DNA of 64,000 nt from Vitellaria paradoxa (lineage: Eukaryota; Streptophyta; Magnoliopsida; Ericales; Sapotaceae). A program made the position numbers and the translations under genes. The notes beneath the pieces were generated by a model. The model was given only the letters and a program-made list of their open reading frames with translations, searched no databases and was not told the DNA's origin. The stretch lies in contig CM034236.1 of assembly GCA_019916065.1 (NCBI GenBank), positions 24,190,358 through 24,254,357 on the forward strand, in the 5' to 3' direction. Of this stretch, positions 10,699-22,771 are shown one piece after another (within the stretch, counting starts at the first letter, position 1; each line of letters begins with the position of its first letter).

Positions 10699-10711
10699 CA
10701 CCCCCCAACTT
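10699..10711 (-). other. Polypurine tract of A1
   Basis: On the minus strand AAGTTGGGGGGTG directly precedes the LTR start TGATTACAC. Confidence 0.92.
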
Positions 10712-12500
10712 GAACATTGCTAGTCCCTAGCAATGCTTTTTATTAAAATGAAATGCATGATGTTCTTTATTAAAATGAGATGCAACTACTATCCTATTTC
10801 TCTTTTCGTTGGAAACACGGCTACACTTAGCTACGTGTAGCAAGCCCTTTTAACCCCTAGGTTCCCCCTAGTGGACGAGTGAGGTCTCGTGAGAGTTTGC
10901 AGTGAATCTACCCACAAAATTCTATGGCATGGTCTCAAGTGTCAAAAAGCGATCAAGATCAAAGATGAATTAAGTTCAAGCTCAACAAGTCACAAAACCC
11001 AAATATCATGTGTAATTTCCAAGTGCTAAGCATAATGCTTGGACTATTAAAGTAGAAGAAGCATGTGTGCAAAATTGTTTCATTCATTCAACAAGGTCTC
11101 AAGAGCATAAATGGAACTAAGTTTTGACTTCAAAAGCTCACAGGATTCCACTCATAGAAAGAAATTCACTCATTCAAGGGTTCACACATTCCTATTAGCA
11201 TAAAATGCTATCCTAGTTGCACATGACTCCATGATATATGAATGAATTAAAATGAAACTCAAAGTGGACAGCTCCTAACCATGTTCCAATGCATATGTAA
11301 AAATCACATCACATAACCTACACGATGCCACTACATGCACAATACAAGAGTTGCTTGCTTAGAATCCACTAGGTCTTTGTTTTGGTTGTAACTTGGCCAG
11401 GGGTAATGGTTAACAATGGAAGATATGGAAATCAAAACACATGTCTTGGGATAAAGATGTTCAAGTGCACACAAGTCCCAAACTACCCATTTCCTTTCCA
11501 ACCCCAAGAAGGACTACAACAAGAAGTTTATTCACTAACTTACAAACTACTCATGGGACATTCTCAATAATTATAATATAAAGCACAAGTCCCAAAATTA
11601 CATAAGCAGGAATGCATGACAGACTTTTTTTTTTTTTCTTTTGAAATAATGAAATAAACATAAGCTAAATTCTCCACCTACTATTCTCTCTCAATATGCT
11701 CTCAAAAGTTTCAGTTCCCAACCCCCACTCACATCACTGACATTGAGGCACTTTTCATAACCCAAAACATGTGAGGGTAAGGCTTAAAAGTGTGTGAACA
11801 AGGTTAAGGGACAATATATGAGATGAGAACCAAAGAAAATATATATATATCTATCACACACTTTATTAAAAGGGCTTCAAGTTGGTTCCTAGGGCAATTT
11901 CATATCAAGAAAGGATAAAAAGGCTCAAAATGACAAAGAAAGCCTAGCATCATTTTCAAAACTTGCAACAACTCATAATGTGCTACATAGATACTCATGT
12001 AAGTGTTTGTGATGCAATCGATGCAATGAAATCCAAGGTGAAGAGCAGAAGAAATGTAAGCATGTGCAACCCCTCAAGAAAAGAATATAAGGCTCAAAAG
12101 CTCACCATAAAGGGTGTAAGTCTCTACCTAGTCCAAAGATGCTCAAGTAACCAATATCAAATAAAATCTACTCCTAAGCACATAAACTTTCCACCATAAT
12201 AGTCCAAAAATGCACAAAGTTATCACACACTCCACTTGAATTATGTTTCCTATTAAGGCTTGAACAGAATTCACTTTTTACCATCTCACTTAATTTCACA
12301 ATTAACCAAACCATAAGAGTATCATATCATCATGCGAATTCTACCCCCCAACCTATACTCAACATTGTCCTCAATGTGAAAAACAAGAAGCATACGTGGC
12401 TGCATAGGGTGTGCAATGAGCATGATAAGGATGATGTATATACCCCCCAACCTAAATTGAGAAGAATATGAACATAAATGTAATAATAAAAAGAATGAAA
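10712..12500. other. A1 non-coding region between acidic ORF and 3' LTR
   Basis: Mirror of A2 4971..6798. No credible gene. It carries a single copy of the unit that is duplicated in A2, and the CATTGAGGACAATG cassette on the minus strand near 12340-12375. Confidence 0.8.
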
Positions 12501-13083
12501 TTAACATAAAAGATAAAGAAAGGTTAAGGAGTACCTCATGTTGTCTTCAATAGAATCAAAAGTTGAGTGATACTCAAAAAGTAGTTGCAATGAAGTAGCA
12601 AAATTATCATCTTGGTCCAGTTCATTGTAAACATCACCATCCTCCCTAGACTCAATGTTACTACTTTCATTTTCAAGGACATCTTCTAGGGGTGGCATAT
12701 CAAAGTATTCAGAGAAAGAACTTGTTTCAGATTCTATGGTGTCGGTGTCTGTGGCATAAGAGGGGGCATCTAACCACTCATTAGCTATAATTACCTCAGC
12801 CCATTCCATATCTAAGAGAAGTTGAAGGTCAACTTCATCCCACCATTGGTCATCTAATTGATCAGGTGTGATGAACATCAGTGGTGGATATATATATGGT
12901 AAGGGTAGTGAATTGCTTTCTAAGAAATAGTCCTCAGGCCACCATTCCCAATCAATCTCTGAACTCCCAGACTCGCTACTCTCATTGGATATAAGGGTTA
13001 AGGCATCCCACTTACGTTTTCTACTTATGGTACTAAGTTCCCATTGTTTACATTGATTGTTAGTTGGACCATAGATGAAGTAC
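12501..13083 (-). CDS. A1 small acidic ORF, probable spliced exon
   Basis: Same acidic protein as at 4388..4970 in A2. Here the frame stays open upstream to 13157 because the T-run holds one more base. The same splice-like signals bracket it. No domain is recognised and the function is unknown. It has no internal break, which argues that the frame mattered in the recent past. Confidence 0.5.
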
Positions 13084-13301
13084 CTGTTCTTTGCAAAAAA
13101 AATAAGAAAATAAAGTTTAAGAACATAAACAACCCAAAATTTAACATAAGGTAACATCCATAAAAATAAGATAACATGGAAACAAACACAAACTAGAAAA
13201 ACATCCCAGCAGTTAAAAGTGAGTAAAGAGTTTTAGGATTACAAATTAAACAAAAAGAAAAGTTCACTCCTAAACTCTTAAAGAAAGAAACATAAGGTCC
13301 A

Positions 13302-14389
13302 TCACTGTGGAGGCGGGGGTGGATGAGATTCTCTAAGATAATCCAAAACACTCTGTAGGAGAAGGCCTTGAGTTTGCTGGCTTTGGTGAATGCGTAGCAG
13401 GAGCTGGTGATCAGCTTCTTGATTCTGCTCCATGACACTAATACGTTCGGCTAAAACTCCAATCTGATTGGCCAAATCAACATTGGTGACCTCTTCTTGT
13501 TCCTCTTGGGGATGTGGAGATTCCTCCTCTTCCTCCGATTCCTCTACCCTCCTTTCTTCTTTAACATCAAGCCTCTGGATTTAACATAAGATGTGATATT
13601 GAACGGTTGAAGTCCTGAGGTTATGGGCAGGTCATCTGTGATATAAGCTCCTTTCCTTCTAAAGATCTCTGTTAGTGCTCCTCCAAAGGGTAAGGCTGAT
13701 AGAGTTCCAGGGTGCTCACAGGTATAAGCTACTTGGTGCCAAAGGTATGAGGGTAAATCGATTGTCATCCCAGTCCCAATGGCATAAATAAGTCTGGCTC
13801 TAAGGGGAGTACAATCAGCGGTTCTGTTTTGAGGTAGTAGGTTGGAACAAGAAAACAAGTGCAATGCCCAGTATTTATCTTTCAACACAGCTGCAGGTTT
13901 CCTATATTCACCACCCCATTCCTGACCCTCTAGTAGGATCTCTGAAACCACAATTGGAAATGGAGGAGTGCCCTCAGCTGGATAAGTGAATTCTGGATTT
14001 TCAACTCGAGGTAATTGAAATATGAGAGCAAAATCATCAGGTGTGAGTGTAATTTCAACTCCCCTTACCCAACTGATTAGACGTTCTCTACCCTTTCGCC
14101 TTATAATTGAGTTAGCTTTGAAATTGGCAAAAAATTCCTTAACCAGATCAACTATACAATAAGCATGAAACTTTGCTACATTAATCCACTGCCTCCCTTC
14201 AAAATTTTGTTCAAGTCTGAAGTCACTACGCTTAAACTGATCAATTTGCCAAAAACGCTCAATTACCACCGATTTGTTCCCCCATGTATTATCATATTTC
14301 TCTTCAGCCTCTTCTTTCCAAAAACGACTCCTATCAAAAGATGGGGTCCCTAATTGTCTATTTGCTGGTTTCTTAGTTCTTGGAGGCAT
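13302..14389 (-). pseudogene. A1 env-like / putative plant transposon protein ORF, frameshifted
   Basis: Same protein as A2 3083..4170: the first frame runs from the ATG at 14389 (after a T-rich acceptor ending TTGTGTAG) to the stop at 13544, and a coiled-coil-like tail follows in another frame to 13302. The single-base break is at the same place as in A2. A shared break means either that the family's recent master was already broken, or that the two frames are both used. Confidence 0.7.
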
Positions 14390-14526
14390 GGGAACTACAC
14401 AAGTATAAAAACAAAATTCAATGAGTAAATAAGCAATTCCTATGTCCACCCAAGTGCAATGGCCCTTTCTAATGACAGATATTCATTGAGATCAAAACTA
14501 AATTTCACCCAAACAAAATAGACAAC

Positions 14527-14700
14527 TTAGGTGGCCATACATCATCCACCCAAACTAAATTTCACAAATTTAATTCTCTAGGTGGCCATACATCATCCAC
14601 CCAAACTAAATTTCACAAATTTAATTCTCTAGGTGGCCATACATCATCCACCCGAGAAGGGTCCATTCAACAATTTCGGTGGCCATGCAACATCCACCAT
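14527..14700. repeat. 51-bp tandem repeat (A1 internal region)
   Basis: Mirror of the A2 array at 2772..2945; the GGCCATACATCATCCACC block recurs every 51 bp. Confidence 0.88.
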
Positions 14701-15166
14701 GAATTCAAATAACAAATTTTTCAAGGGAAAATTACAAAAATTCAGCAAATAAGCTCAAAATTGGAGAGTTTTTTTTTTTTTGAACCCTTGGACCCCATTT
14801 GTGAACCACGGGTAGGAAGGAACAAATGAGTGAAGAATGCACTCAAGTGAATGAATCACTTCCTATCCTTATTTGGAACTCGAAATAAAGCTTTTTTTTC
14901 GCAAGAAATCTGAACCCTCAAAGCTTGAAAGCTCGGGCATGGAGAATAATGAACAATGAAACTATCTAGGGCTCGAAATGACAAAGAAACATACCTTTGG
15001 ATGACCAATACTCGAAGAATAAGGGCTGAGAAGGTTGAATCCACCGTCGGGACTGCTTATTTTTTGAGGAGAACACCGAGTAGAGAGGAAAGGCTTGAAC
15101 GGATTTAGAGTTAGAAGAGAGAAATCAAAGTTTGAGTGACCGAATTGGGACTTTTAGAGGTTGCAG

Positions 15167-15274
15167 GGTCCCGACCGTCTCGGCAGGGGGTCGGGACCAC
15201 AGAAAGTTCCTCCCTCAAACATGTATTCGGCCAAGACACTGTGGTCCCGACCGTTTAGAGAGGGGGTCGGGACC
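15167..15274. repeat. Two hairpins between pol and env-like ORF (A1)
   Basis: Arms 15167-15176 with 15189-15198, and 15243-15252 with 15265-15274. These are perfect GGTCCCGACC/GGTCGGGACC stems, the internal copies of the LTR module. Confidence 0.9.
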
Positions 15275-15418
15275 ATCAAGCAGAAATTTTTTTTTTCAGC
15301 TAGGCTATTTAAAAACTTAAAACGTCTAGACTCAAAAATAAAAAAAACTAAATTAAAGATAAAATAAAACCTATCCTAACCTACTATTATACACTTAAAC
15401 TATCTTTCTAATCTCATT

Positions 15419-18400
15419 CTAATTGAAAGATGGGGGATCCAAAAGATCCCAAATTTCAATTTCAGCCACAAAGTTTTCTAAATATGGTTTGAGACGATGT
15501 CCATTGACTTTGAAGGTGGTGTTATTACGTGGGTTATGGACTTCACACACACCATGTTCGGAGATGGAAAGTATAGTAAAAGGACCGTACCACCTTGATT
15601 GGAGCTTGCCCGGGAAGAGATGCAAACGAGAATTGTAAAGCAAGACTTTTTGGCCTATATGAAAGGATTTTCTTGAAATGTGTTTGTCATGTAAAGCTTT
15701 CATTCTTGCCTTGGAAATCTTTGCATTCTCAAAAGCATCATTACGCAATTCCTCAAGTTCATTCAGTTGGAGCTTTCGTAAAACATCGGCATCATCCAAA
15801 TTCTCATTGAAGTGCCGAATTGCCCAATAAGCTCTATGCTCCATTTCCACAGGTAAGTGACAAGCCTTGCCAAAGACAAGGCGATAGGGAGACATACCCA
15901 GAGTAGTCCTTATACGCCGTTCTATATGCCCATAATGCATCGATAAGACGTAGAGACCAATTTTTGCGTGTTGGATTAACAGTTTTCTCTAAGATTCCTT
16001 TAATCTCCCTATTCGCTAATTCGACTTGGCCACTATTTTGAGGATGATACGCGGTACCTACTTTATGGGTCACACCATAACTCCGTAGCAATACACCTAC
16101 AGGCCGATTACAAAAATGTTTGCCTTGGTCACTAATAATAGCTCGAGGCATCCCAAAACGTGAAAAGATATACTCCTTTAAGAATTTTATCACTACCCGA
16201 TGATCATTGGTACGAGTTGCTATGGCCTCTACCCATTTAGAAACATAATCAACAGCCACCAGTATGTACTCATAACCAAAAGATATAGGAAATGGTCCCA
16301 TAAAATCAATCCCCCAGCAATCAAAAATCTCCAAAACGATTATGGGGTTTTGAGGCATCTCATTACGCTTGGTTAGAGCTCCTAACCGTTGACATCGATC
16401 ACACTGAAGGCAATAATCATGAACATCCTTAAACAATGAGGGCCAATAAAATCCGCTTTGGAGGATCTTAGCGGCTGTTTTCTTTGAGGAGAAGTGACCT
16501 CCACATGCTAGAGAGTGACAAAACTCAATGACTCTATGGGCCTCATTCTCGGGAATGCAACGCCTCACAATCTGATCGGGGCAATATTTGTAGAGATATG
16601 GTTCATCCCAAAAGAAACTACGCACTTTTCGTAAGAATTTACTTTATCGACTTTGGTCCAATGGGAGGGCATCTGTCCGATCACTAAGAAGTTAGCAATG
16701 TCTGCATACCAAGGAGGTTGGACCGGTGGGTTGGTGCTAACATGCATGAGATGTTCATCAGGGAATTGCTCATTGATTGGTAGGTCACTGGAGTTGGACG
16801 CAGGTTGAGGTAGTCTAGACAAATGGTCAGCTACCACATTTTCAACTCCTTTCTTGTCCTTGATCTCCAAATTAAACTCTTGGAGAAGGAGTATCCACCT
16901 AATCAGACGAGGTTTGGCCTCTTGTTTTGAGAGGAGGTATTTCAAAGCCGCATGGTCCGTGAACACTGTGACATGGGAACCTACCAAATATGACCTAAAC
17001 TTATCAAGGGCAAACACTACTGCTAGAAGCTCTTTCTCAGTGGTGGTATAATTAATTTGAGCTTCATTTAGAGTCTTGCTAGCGTAGTAAATGACATGGG
17101 GTTTCCCCTCTTTTCTTTGCCCTAAAACTGCACCCACTGCAAAATCACTGGCATCACACATAAGCTCGAATGGTAGGGACCAATCCGGGCTTTGAATAAT
17201 AGGTGCGGTGGTGAGCAACTGTTTAAGTCGGTCAAATGCCTCTTGGCATGATGTTGTCCATTCAAATGGAACATCATTAGACAACAATGAACAAAGAGGA
17301 CGGGCTAGAGAGCTGAAGGATTGAATGAATCTCCGGTAAAAACCGGCGTGTCCAAGGAATGATCTAACATCCTTCACACATCGAGGGGTAGGTAAATTTT
17401 GAATGATATCCACCTTTGCTTTATCTACCTCTATCCCACGACATGACACTATATGCCCTAAAACAATCCCCTGTTGTACCATAAAGTGGCACTTTTCCCA
17501 ATTTAGCACTAAATTGCTCTCCTCACATCGTACTAGCACGTTCTCAAGATTGATCAAGCACTCATCGAATGTGTCTCCATAGACGGAGAAATCATCCATA
17601 AATACCTCCAAGAATCTCTCGACCATATCACTAAAAATACTGATTACACACCTTTGAAACGTCGCGGGTGCGTTGCATAGCCCAAATGGCATGCGTCTAT
17701 ACGCGAAAGTGCCAAAGGGGCAAGTGAAGGTAGTCTTTTCCTGATCTTCTAGTGCTATTTCCACTTGATTGTACCCAGAATACCCATCTAGAAAACAATA
17801 GAAAGATTTACCTGCAACTCTCTCAAGCACTTGGTCTAGGAAAGGAAGTGGGAAATGGTCTTTCCGGGTCACTGCGTTCAAACGCCTATAATCAATGCAC
17901 ATACGCCACCCAGTTTGAGTGCGTTGTGGCACTAACTCTCGTTTCTCATTTTCAACTACAGTGACACCGGATTTCTTAGGAACTACTTGAGTGGGACTCA
18001 CCCACTTCGAGTCAGAGATGGGGTAAATGATACCCGCATCAAGCAACTTAAGTACCTCCCCTTTCACAACCTCTTTCATATTAGGGTTTAGCCTTCGTTG
18101 CATTTGTCTCACCGGTTTAGCATCATCTTCAAGGTATATATGATGAGAACATACTAATGGGCTAATACCTCGAAGATCTGCTATAGTCCATCCTAAAGCC
18201 TGGCGATGGGCTCTCAACACTCCCAGCAACCTCTCTTCTTGTGCTCTTTCTAAACTCGCAGACACTACCACTGGAAATGTCTCCCCCTCTCCCAGAAATG
18301 CGTACTTGAGTTCACTTGGTAAGGGCTTCCTAGAAGGACATAGAGGGCATTCCATTGAGGGCTTAGGTTTTATCTCAGATGGCTCTATAGGTTCAAATGT

Positions 18401-19564
18401 TGGTATCCAACCACTAACTACCATAATCTCATCTCCAGCACCTATAAACTCTCCAATCTCCTTAAAGTTTTCTCCATCTAACATTTCACAATTCTCACTC
18501 CTTGCTAAGGCACGCTCTAAGGGGTCCTCAAAGTAAGTCTGCTCAAAGTACTCCTCGCTCAAAGTATGGATCACGTCCACCTCCCTAATATCCTCACACT
18601 CTCCTATTTGCTTCCCTACCCTAAAAATATTCATTTCCATGGTCATATTTCCAAAAGAAAGTTTCATGACCCCACTCCTACAATTGATCACAGCATTGGA
18701 CGTAGCAAGGAAGGGTCTACCAAGGATAACCGGAATAGATTGGGTAGGATTAAGAACTGGTTGAGTATCTAATACGATAAAATCCACTGGGAAGTAGAAC
18801 TTGTCTACTTGAACTAATACGTCTTCCACCACACCTCTGGGCATCTTGACCGAACGGTCAGCTAACTGTAATGTCACTCTGGTGGGTTTCAACTCACCTA
18901 GGCCTAGTTGCTGGTAAACCGTATAGGGCAAAAGGTTGACACTCGCACCTAGGTCAAGCAAAGCTCTCTCAACAATGTGGTTCCCTATGATGCATGAAAT
19001 AGTTGGACACCCAGGATCTTTATATTTAGGAGGTGTGTCACGTTGGAGTATGGCACTCACTTGTTCTGTCAAGAAAGCTTTCTCCTTGACATTGAGCTTC
19101 CTCTTCACGGTGCACATATCCTTGAGAAATCTAGCATAGGAAGGATTTTGCTTAATGGCTTCAAGTAATGGAATGTTGATTCTTACTTGTTTGAAAGTCT
19201 CGTAAATTTCAGAATTCAACGTCTCATTCTTGCCCTTTGCTAGTCTCTGCGGAAAAGGTGGTCTAGGCATATACTCAACAGGATGGTCAATTGGCCTAAC
19301 CAAAGGTCCTTCACTAGGTTCCTCCTCACTCTCTTTTTCAGTTTCTCCATTCTCTCTCTCATCCTCTACTCTCACTTTCTCTTTTTCTTTTTCCTCTCCA
19401 TCACTCACTTTTTCAACCCCCTCACCAGCTTTTGGTTCTATCTTCTCACTCGTGGCATTGACCCTAGGATCGGTGGGTTTTTGAATAATTTTACCACTCC
19501 GCAGAGTAGTAACAGCTTGAACTTGCTCATGGGAGTTGGCACTCGAGGTTGACGACTCAGTCAT
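15419..19564 (-). pseudogene. A1 pol: protease, RT, RNase H, integrase with two frameshifts
   Basis: Start taken at the ATG 19564, which overlaps the gag stop (ATGACTGA); the frame is open upstream to 19615. Counting from 19615: an acidic linker (residues about 50-110), an aspartic protease with DLGAS (about 221-225), RT with the FMDD active site (about 672-675) and RNase H (CDASDF, about 840). Integrase (HHCC finger, [22 protein letters not shown]) is broken twice relative to A2. One base is missing in an A-run near 16643 and one G is added near 15911. Protease to RNase H are open; integrase cannot be made as one chain. The product would act in cytoplasmic virus-like particles and the nucleus. 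Confidence 0.94.
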
Positions 19565-21044
19565 GTTCACCTGGCCCTTTTGGATTAGGAAACGGTTGTG
19601 CAGGAAGTTTGCCACTTTGAGTGGTGCTCATGGCCTGAGTTAACTTAGAAACTTGGCCCCTAATATCATCTATGGACCTAGCCAAGTTATCATTGATCAA
19701 CGTTTGATGTTGCATAAATTGTTGAACAGATTCCTCAAAGGATCTCTTCTGGGGAGGTTGGTATGCAACAGGATTGGGTTGTTGATATTGGGGTGGTGGT
19801 GAAAAGGGTTGGAATGGTTGGCTTTGATTATCGTTTTTCCACCCAAAGCCTGGAGGATTTTTCCATCCCTGAGGGTAAGCATTGGGGTGTTGATTTCCCC
19901 CTTGATACTTAGCATTCCCACCTTGTGAATAAGGAGTGTTCCCCTGACCTCTATTTGGGAATGGTTGGTTCTGTGTGTTATTAGCATACACATTCCCATA
20001 AGCTACTTCCTTAAGTAAAGGAAGCTCTGGACATGAATTGGGGTCATGTCCTACTTGGTCACATGCCCTACACACCATTTGTACTTCCACCAACTTTTCT
20101 TTGTTCTTAAGTTCAAGGGAATCTAACTTATGTTGTAATGCAGATATTCTAGCACTTAGATCATCCCTCTCACTTAACATCAACGGACCACTAGATGTGG
20201 GATTCCTATGCTCTAAAGAAGAAGGTGGTCCTATTTCCCAATCATTAGAATCCTCGGCCACCATATCAAAGAATTCCATCGCCTCTTCCGCAGTCTTATC
20301 GAACAGGGTACCATTACACATGGTAGAAACTAATTGCTTAAGACTGGGAGTTAGGGATTCGTGGAAGATGCTGACTAACCTCCATGATTCATAACCATGG
20401 TGAGGACAAGCCATCAAGAGGTCCTTAAACCTTTCCCAGGCTCGACAGAAATTCTCATTAGGTTTGCAAGAGAAAGTGGTAATTTGTCTCCTATAGTACT
20501 GAGTTTTTTGAGTTGGGAAATATTTCTTAAGAAACTCAGTTTGCATTTCACGCCATGTTCCAATAGAACGTGGACGAAGGGAATTAAGCCAGGACTTGGC
20601 TTTGTCCTTTAGAGAAAAAGGAAAGAGTTGAAGACGCACTACTTCCTCATTGACATTATGATCTATACACGTGTTGCTCACTTCCTCGAACTCCCTAAGA
20701 TGGTTATAGGGATTTTCAGAGTCAAGGCCATGGAAAGTAGGAAGAAGTTGGATAATTCCTGGCCTAAGGTTGAAGTTCCCCCTATTTAATGGTAAGACTA
20801 TGCATGATGGGGTAGTTTGTCTAGCGGGGTTAAGATGATCTTTTATAGGAGTATAACCCGGAATTTCTTGGGGCTCATTATCCCCATGCACACTCCCTTC
20901 CCCTCTTACTTCAGCCATTGAGTGAAAGGAGGATGTGGTAAGTGAAACGGTGGAAAGTGAGGTTGGTGAAAAAGGTTCAGGAAGGTATGAAGGATCTCCT
21001 AGTTCAGATTCAGCTACGACTACCTTACCTGATCTTAATAGCAT
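19557..21044 (-). CDS. A1 gag
   Basis: 495-aa capsid/nucleocapsid precursor beginning MLLRSGKVVVAESELG, about 136 bases from the LTR, the first good ATG after the PBS. The central part (RPGIIQLLPTFHGLDSENP, then LKDKAKSWLNSL and WREMQTEFLKKYFP) is a typical retrotransposon gag core. A CCHC zinc knuckle CRACDQVGHDPNSC lies near residue 330, followed by an Asn/Gln/Pro-rich tail. The stop (19559-19557) overlaps the pol ATG in another frame, so pol needs reinitiation or a +1 shift. The reading frame is intact. Confidence 0.93.
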   Translation of the reverse strand: MLLRSGKVVVAESELGDPSYLPEPFSPTSLSTVSLTTSSFHSMAEVRGEGSVHGDNEPQEIPGYTPIKDHLNPARQTTPSCIVLPLNRGNFNLRPGIIQLLPTFHGLDSENPYNHLREFEEVSNTCIDHNVNEEVVRLQLFPFSLKDKAKSWLNSLRPRSIGTWREMQTEFLKKYFPTQKTQYYRRQITTFSCKPNENFCRAWERFKDLLMACPHHGYESWRLVSIFHESLTPSLKQLVSTMCNGTLFDKTAEEAMEFFDMVAEDSNDWEIGPPSSLEHRNPTSSGPLMLSERDDLSARISALQHKLDSLELKNKEKLVEVQMVCRACDQVGHDPNSCPELPLLKEVAYGNVYANNTQNQPFPNRGQGNTPYSQGGNAKYQGGNQHPNAYPQGWKNPPGFGWKNDNQSQPFQPFSPPPQYQQPNPVAYQPPQKRSFEESVQQFMQHQTLINDNLARSIDDIRGQVSKLTQAMSTTQSGKLPAQPFPNPKGPGEHD

Positions 21045-21152
21045 ATAAGTAGAAAGTCTCTAAAAGAAAAAATTTAAGTTCAAATTTTTTTTTTTTTTTT
21101 ACGAATAAGAAATTAACTAAAAAACTTGAAAACAATCCTAAAAACTAAAATT

Positions 21153-21174
21153 TGGCTCCCCGGCAACGGCGCCA
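21153..21174 (-). other. Primer binding site of A1, tRNA-Asp type
   Basis: On the minus strand TGGCGCCGTTGCCGGGGA is six bases from the 5' LTR. This sequence is the primer site usual for Athila and Tat lineages, assigned to tRNA-Asp. Confidence 0.9.
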
Positions 21175-22340
21175 AAAACTTGACCGACCCTAAAAAGTGT
21201 TTCGGGTTCTACCTCTCAAGTGCAAGAGGGCAGTCGTAGTTTTAAAACTCGGTGAGTCCGAGGTCGAATTCACAGGGAGCCTAATGTTATTTAGTTTCTA
21301 AGATGTGAAAGGAATTCTAAAAACTAAGGGAAAGTAAGTTTGGAAATTCAAGTTTGCTAAGTTCTAAAGTTCAACAAAATTAAAGATGAATTCGATTTCA
21401 ATTAATTAAGATTAAAATAAATAAGAAAATCTGAATTTCAATGAGACTTAAGTTAGATAGCGAAAAATTAAAATAAAATTAATAAAGCAATTATAACTAA
21501 AACTAAGTTGGATTTTAATTCAATAGGAATAAGATCTTGATCCAACGTCAAGTCCGGGTAGTTCACTACTTTGCCTTGGGGTGTGTTTGTTTGAAGAACA
21601 GGGTTTAATTTGAAAAGTTTTAAAAATGTTATAATCAAAGGTCAGTACCAGTGATCTCAAGCGGATATGGTTAAAGACCTTTGTTTCCTAGGGTTTTTCA
21701 ATTAAACTCCAAAAATTAATAAAAATCTAATTTTTAAGACTATTCGAAAGTATTTGAAGATTGGTTACGAAAATCCATACCAGTGATCTCACACGGATTT
21801 GGTTAAGGATTTTCGTATTCGAATGTTTTCGAAATAGAAAAAAAAATAGATTTGTAAAAGGTAAATCCCTTCGCGAAAGGTTTCGCAACCTACGCGAAGG
21901 GTTTCGTAGCCTACGCGAAAGGTTTCGTAACCTACGCGAAGGGACTACGAACACCCCAAGGCTTTTCGTGAACTACCCTTTCTTGATTCGTTGAATCAAG
22001 ATTAGGGTTTTACGCTAAAACTACCTTGAAGCATCTTAAAAACAATTAAATAGCATTCAATCATACGGAAAGAGAATTGAAACAAGAAAAACATGATATT
22101 ACGAAACAAAATGAAATAAAACGAAGTAGATTAAAGTGCAACTTACAACGTAAAGCTGAATGTAAAAGATTAAGTGAAGAATCACTACAAAGACGACGAT
22201 GAAAGCTCCAACAAGAATCATGAATCCACGCATGCAAGCTTAAAACCTAATCTAAAAACTCTCAAAATTCTATTCTAATACTTAATTGAAGGTGCGAAAT
22301 TAAAAGGTGCTTCCCCCCTTCTCTTGGCCGTGCAATGGGT

Positions 22341-22349
22341 CTTTATATA
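22341..22349 (-). promoter_or_regulatory. LTR TATA box (A1, promoter copy)
   Basis: TATATAAAG on the minus strand, downstream (in sense) of the two hairpins. It should set the start of the A1 genomic RNA. Confidence 0.7.
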
Positions 22350-22404
22350 GATGCCACAAAACCCTAGAAGAGGAGCTTTCACGCGGCAATTGTAAATCAC
22401 GGAT

Positions 22405-22492
22405 GGTCCCGACCGTCTGGAGAGGGGGATCGGGACCGTCTGAAGTTTTTAACTTTCTGTGGTCCCGACCGTCTGGAGAGGGGGTCGGGACC
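22405..22492. repeat. Two LTR hairpins (A1, 5' LTR), one with an interrupted arm
   Basis: The second hairpin is perfect (22461-22470 with 22483-22492). The first (from 22405) carries a one-base insertion in its right arm. Confidence 0.9.
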
Positions 22493-22771
22493 GTCCAGCT
22501 TTTCCTTCATTGCTCTCTTTCATTCTCTTGGTTGGGTCTTTGGGCTAGTCTTTTCCATCGAAGATGAGGTTCGAACCATGACTTTTTCTTCGTCTTCTTG
22601 GCCCTCTCCATAGCTATAAACTTCGACATCCTTGCCCTTTTTCCTACAAATAAAACAATAAAAGTATGAGTAATACTATAACACTAAAACTTCAACTTTA
22701 ATTATTTAAATGCATGAATAAGTGTTGAGTTAGGGAGTTTGTAATTACACTTTTCAAGTGTAATCAATGAG

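Larger units (their letters stand above)
9112..22766 (-). mobile_element. Element A1: complete Athila-like Ty3/gypsy LTR retrotransposon
   Basis: 13,655 bp flanked by the ATGAG duplication. Reading on the minus strand: 5' LTR (22766..21181), PBS (21174..21153), gag, pol, hairpins, env-like ORF, acidic ORF, non-coding region, PPT (10711..10699), 3' LTR (10698..9112). The two LTRs differ by only about eight substitutions and six small indels by eye, so the insertion is young. Protein coding is full length except for two 1-base shifts in integrase and one in the env-like ORF. It is the inverted sister of A2. Confidence 0.97.
21181..22766 (-). repeat. 5' LTR of A1 (right in the window)
   Basis: 1586 bp, the promoter copy. 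It has a TATA box on the minus strand (22341-22349), a minisatellite (about 21866-21945) and two hairpins (22405..22492). The first hairpin has an extra A in one arm (GGATCGGGACC). Confidence 0.97.

Noticed and set aside
1..17470. The inverted repeat as a single palindromic element or a foldback transposon
   Set aside because: A1 has its own LTRs and ATGAG duplication, and A2 has its own LTR and a different insertion point in B, so these are two independent insertions.
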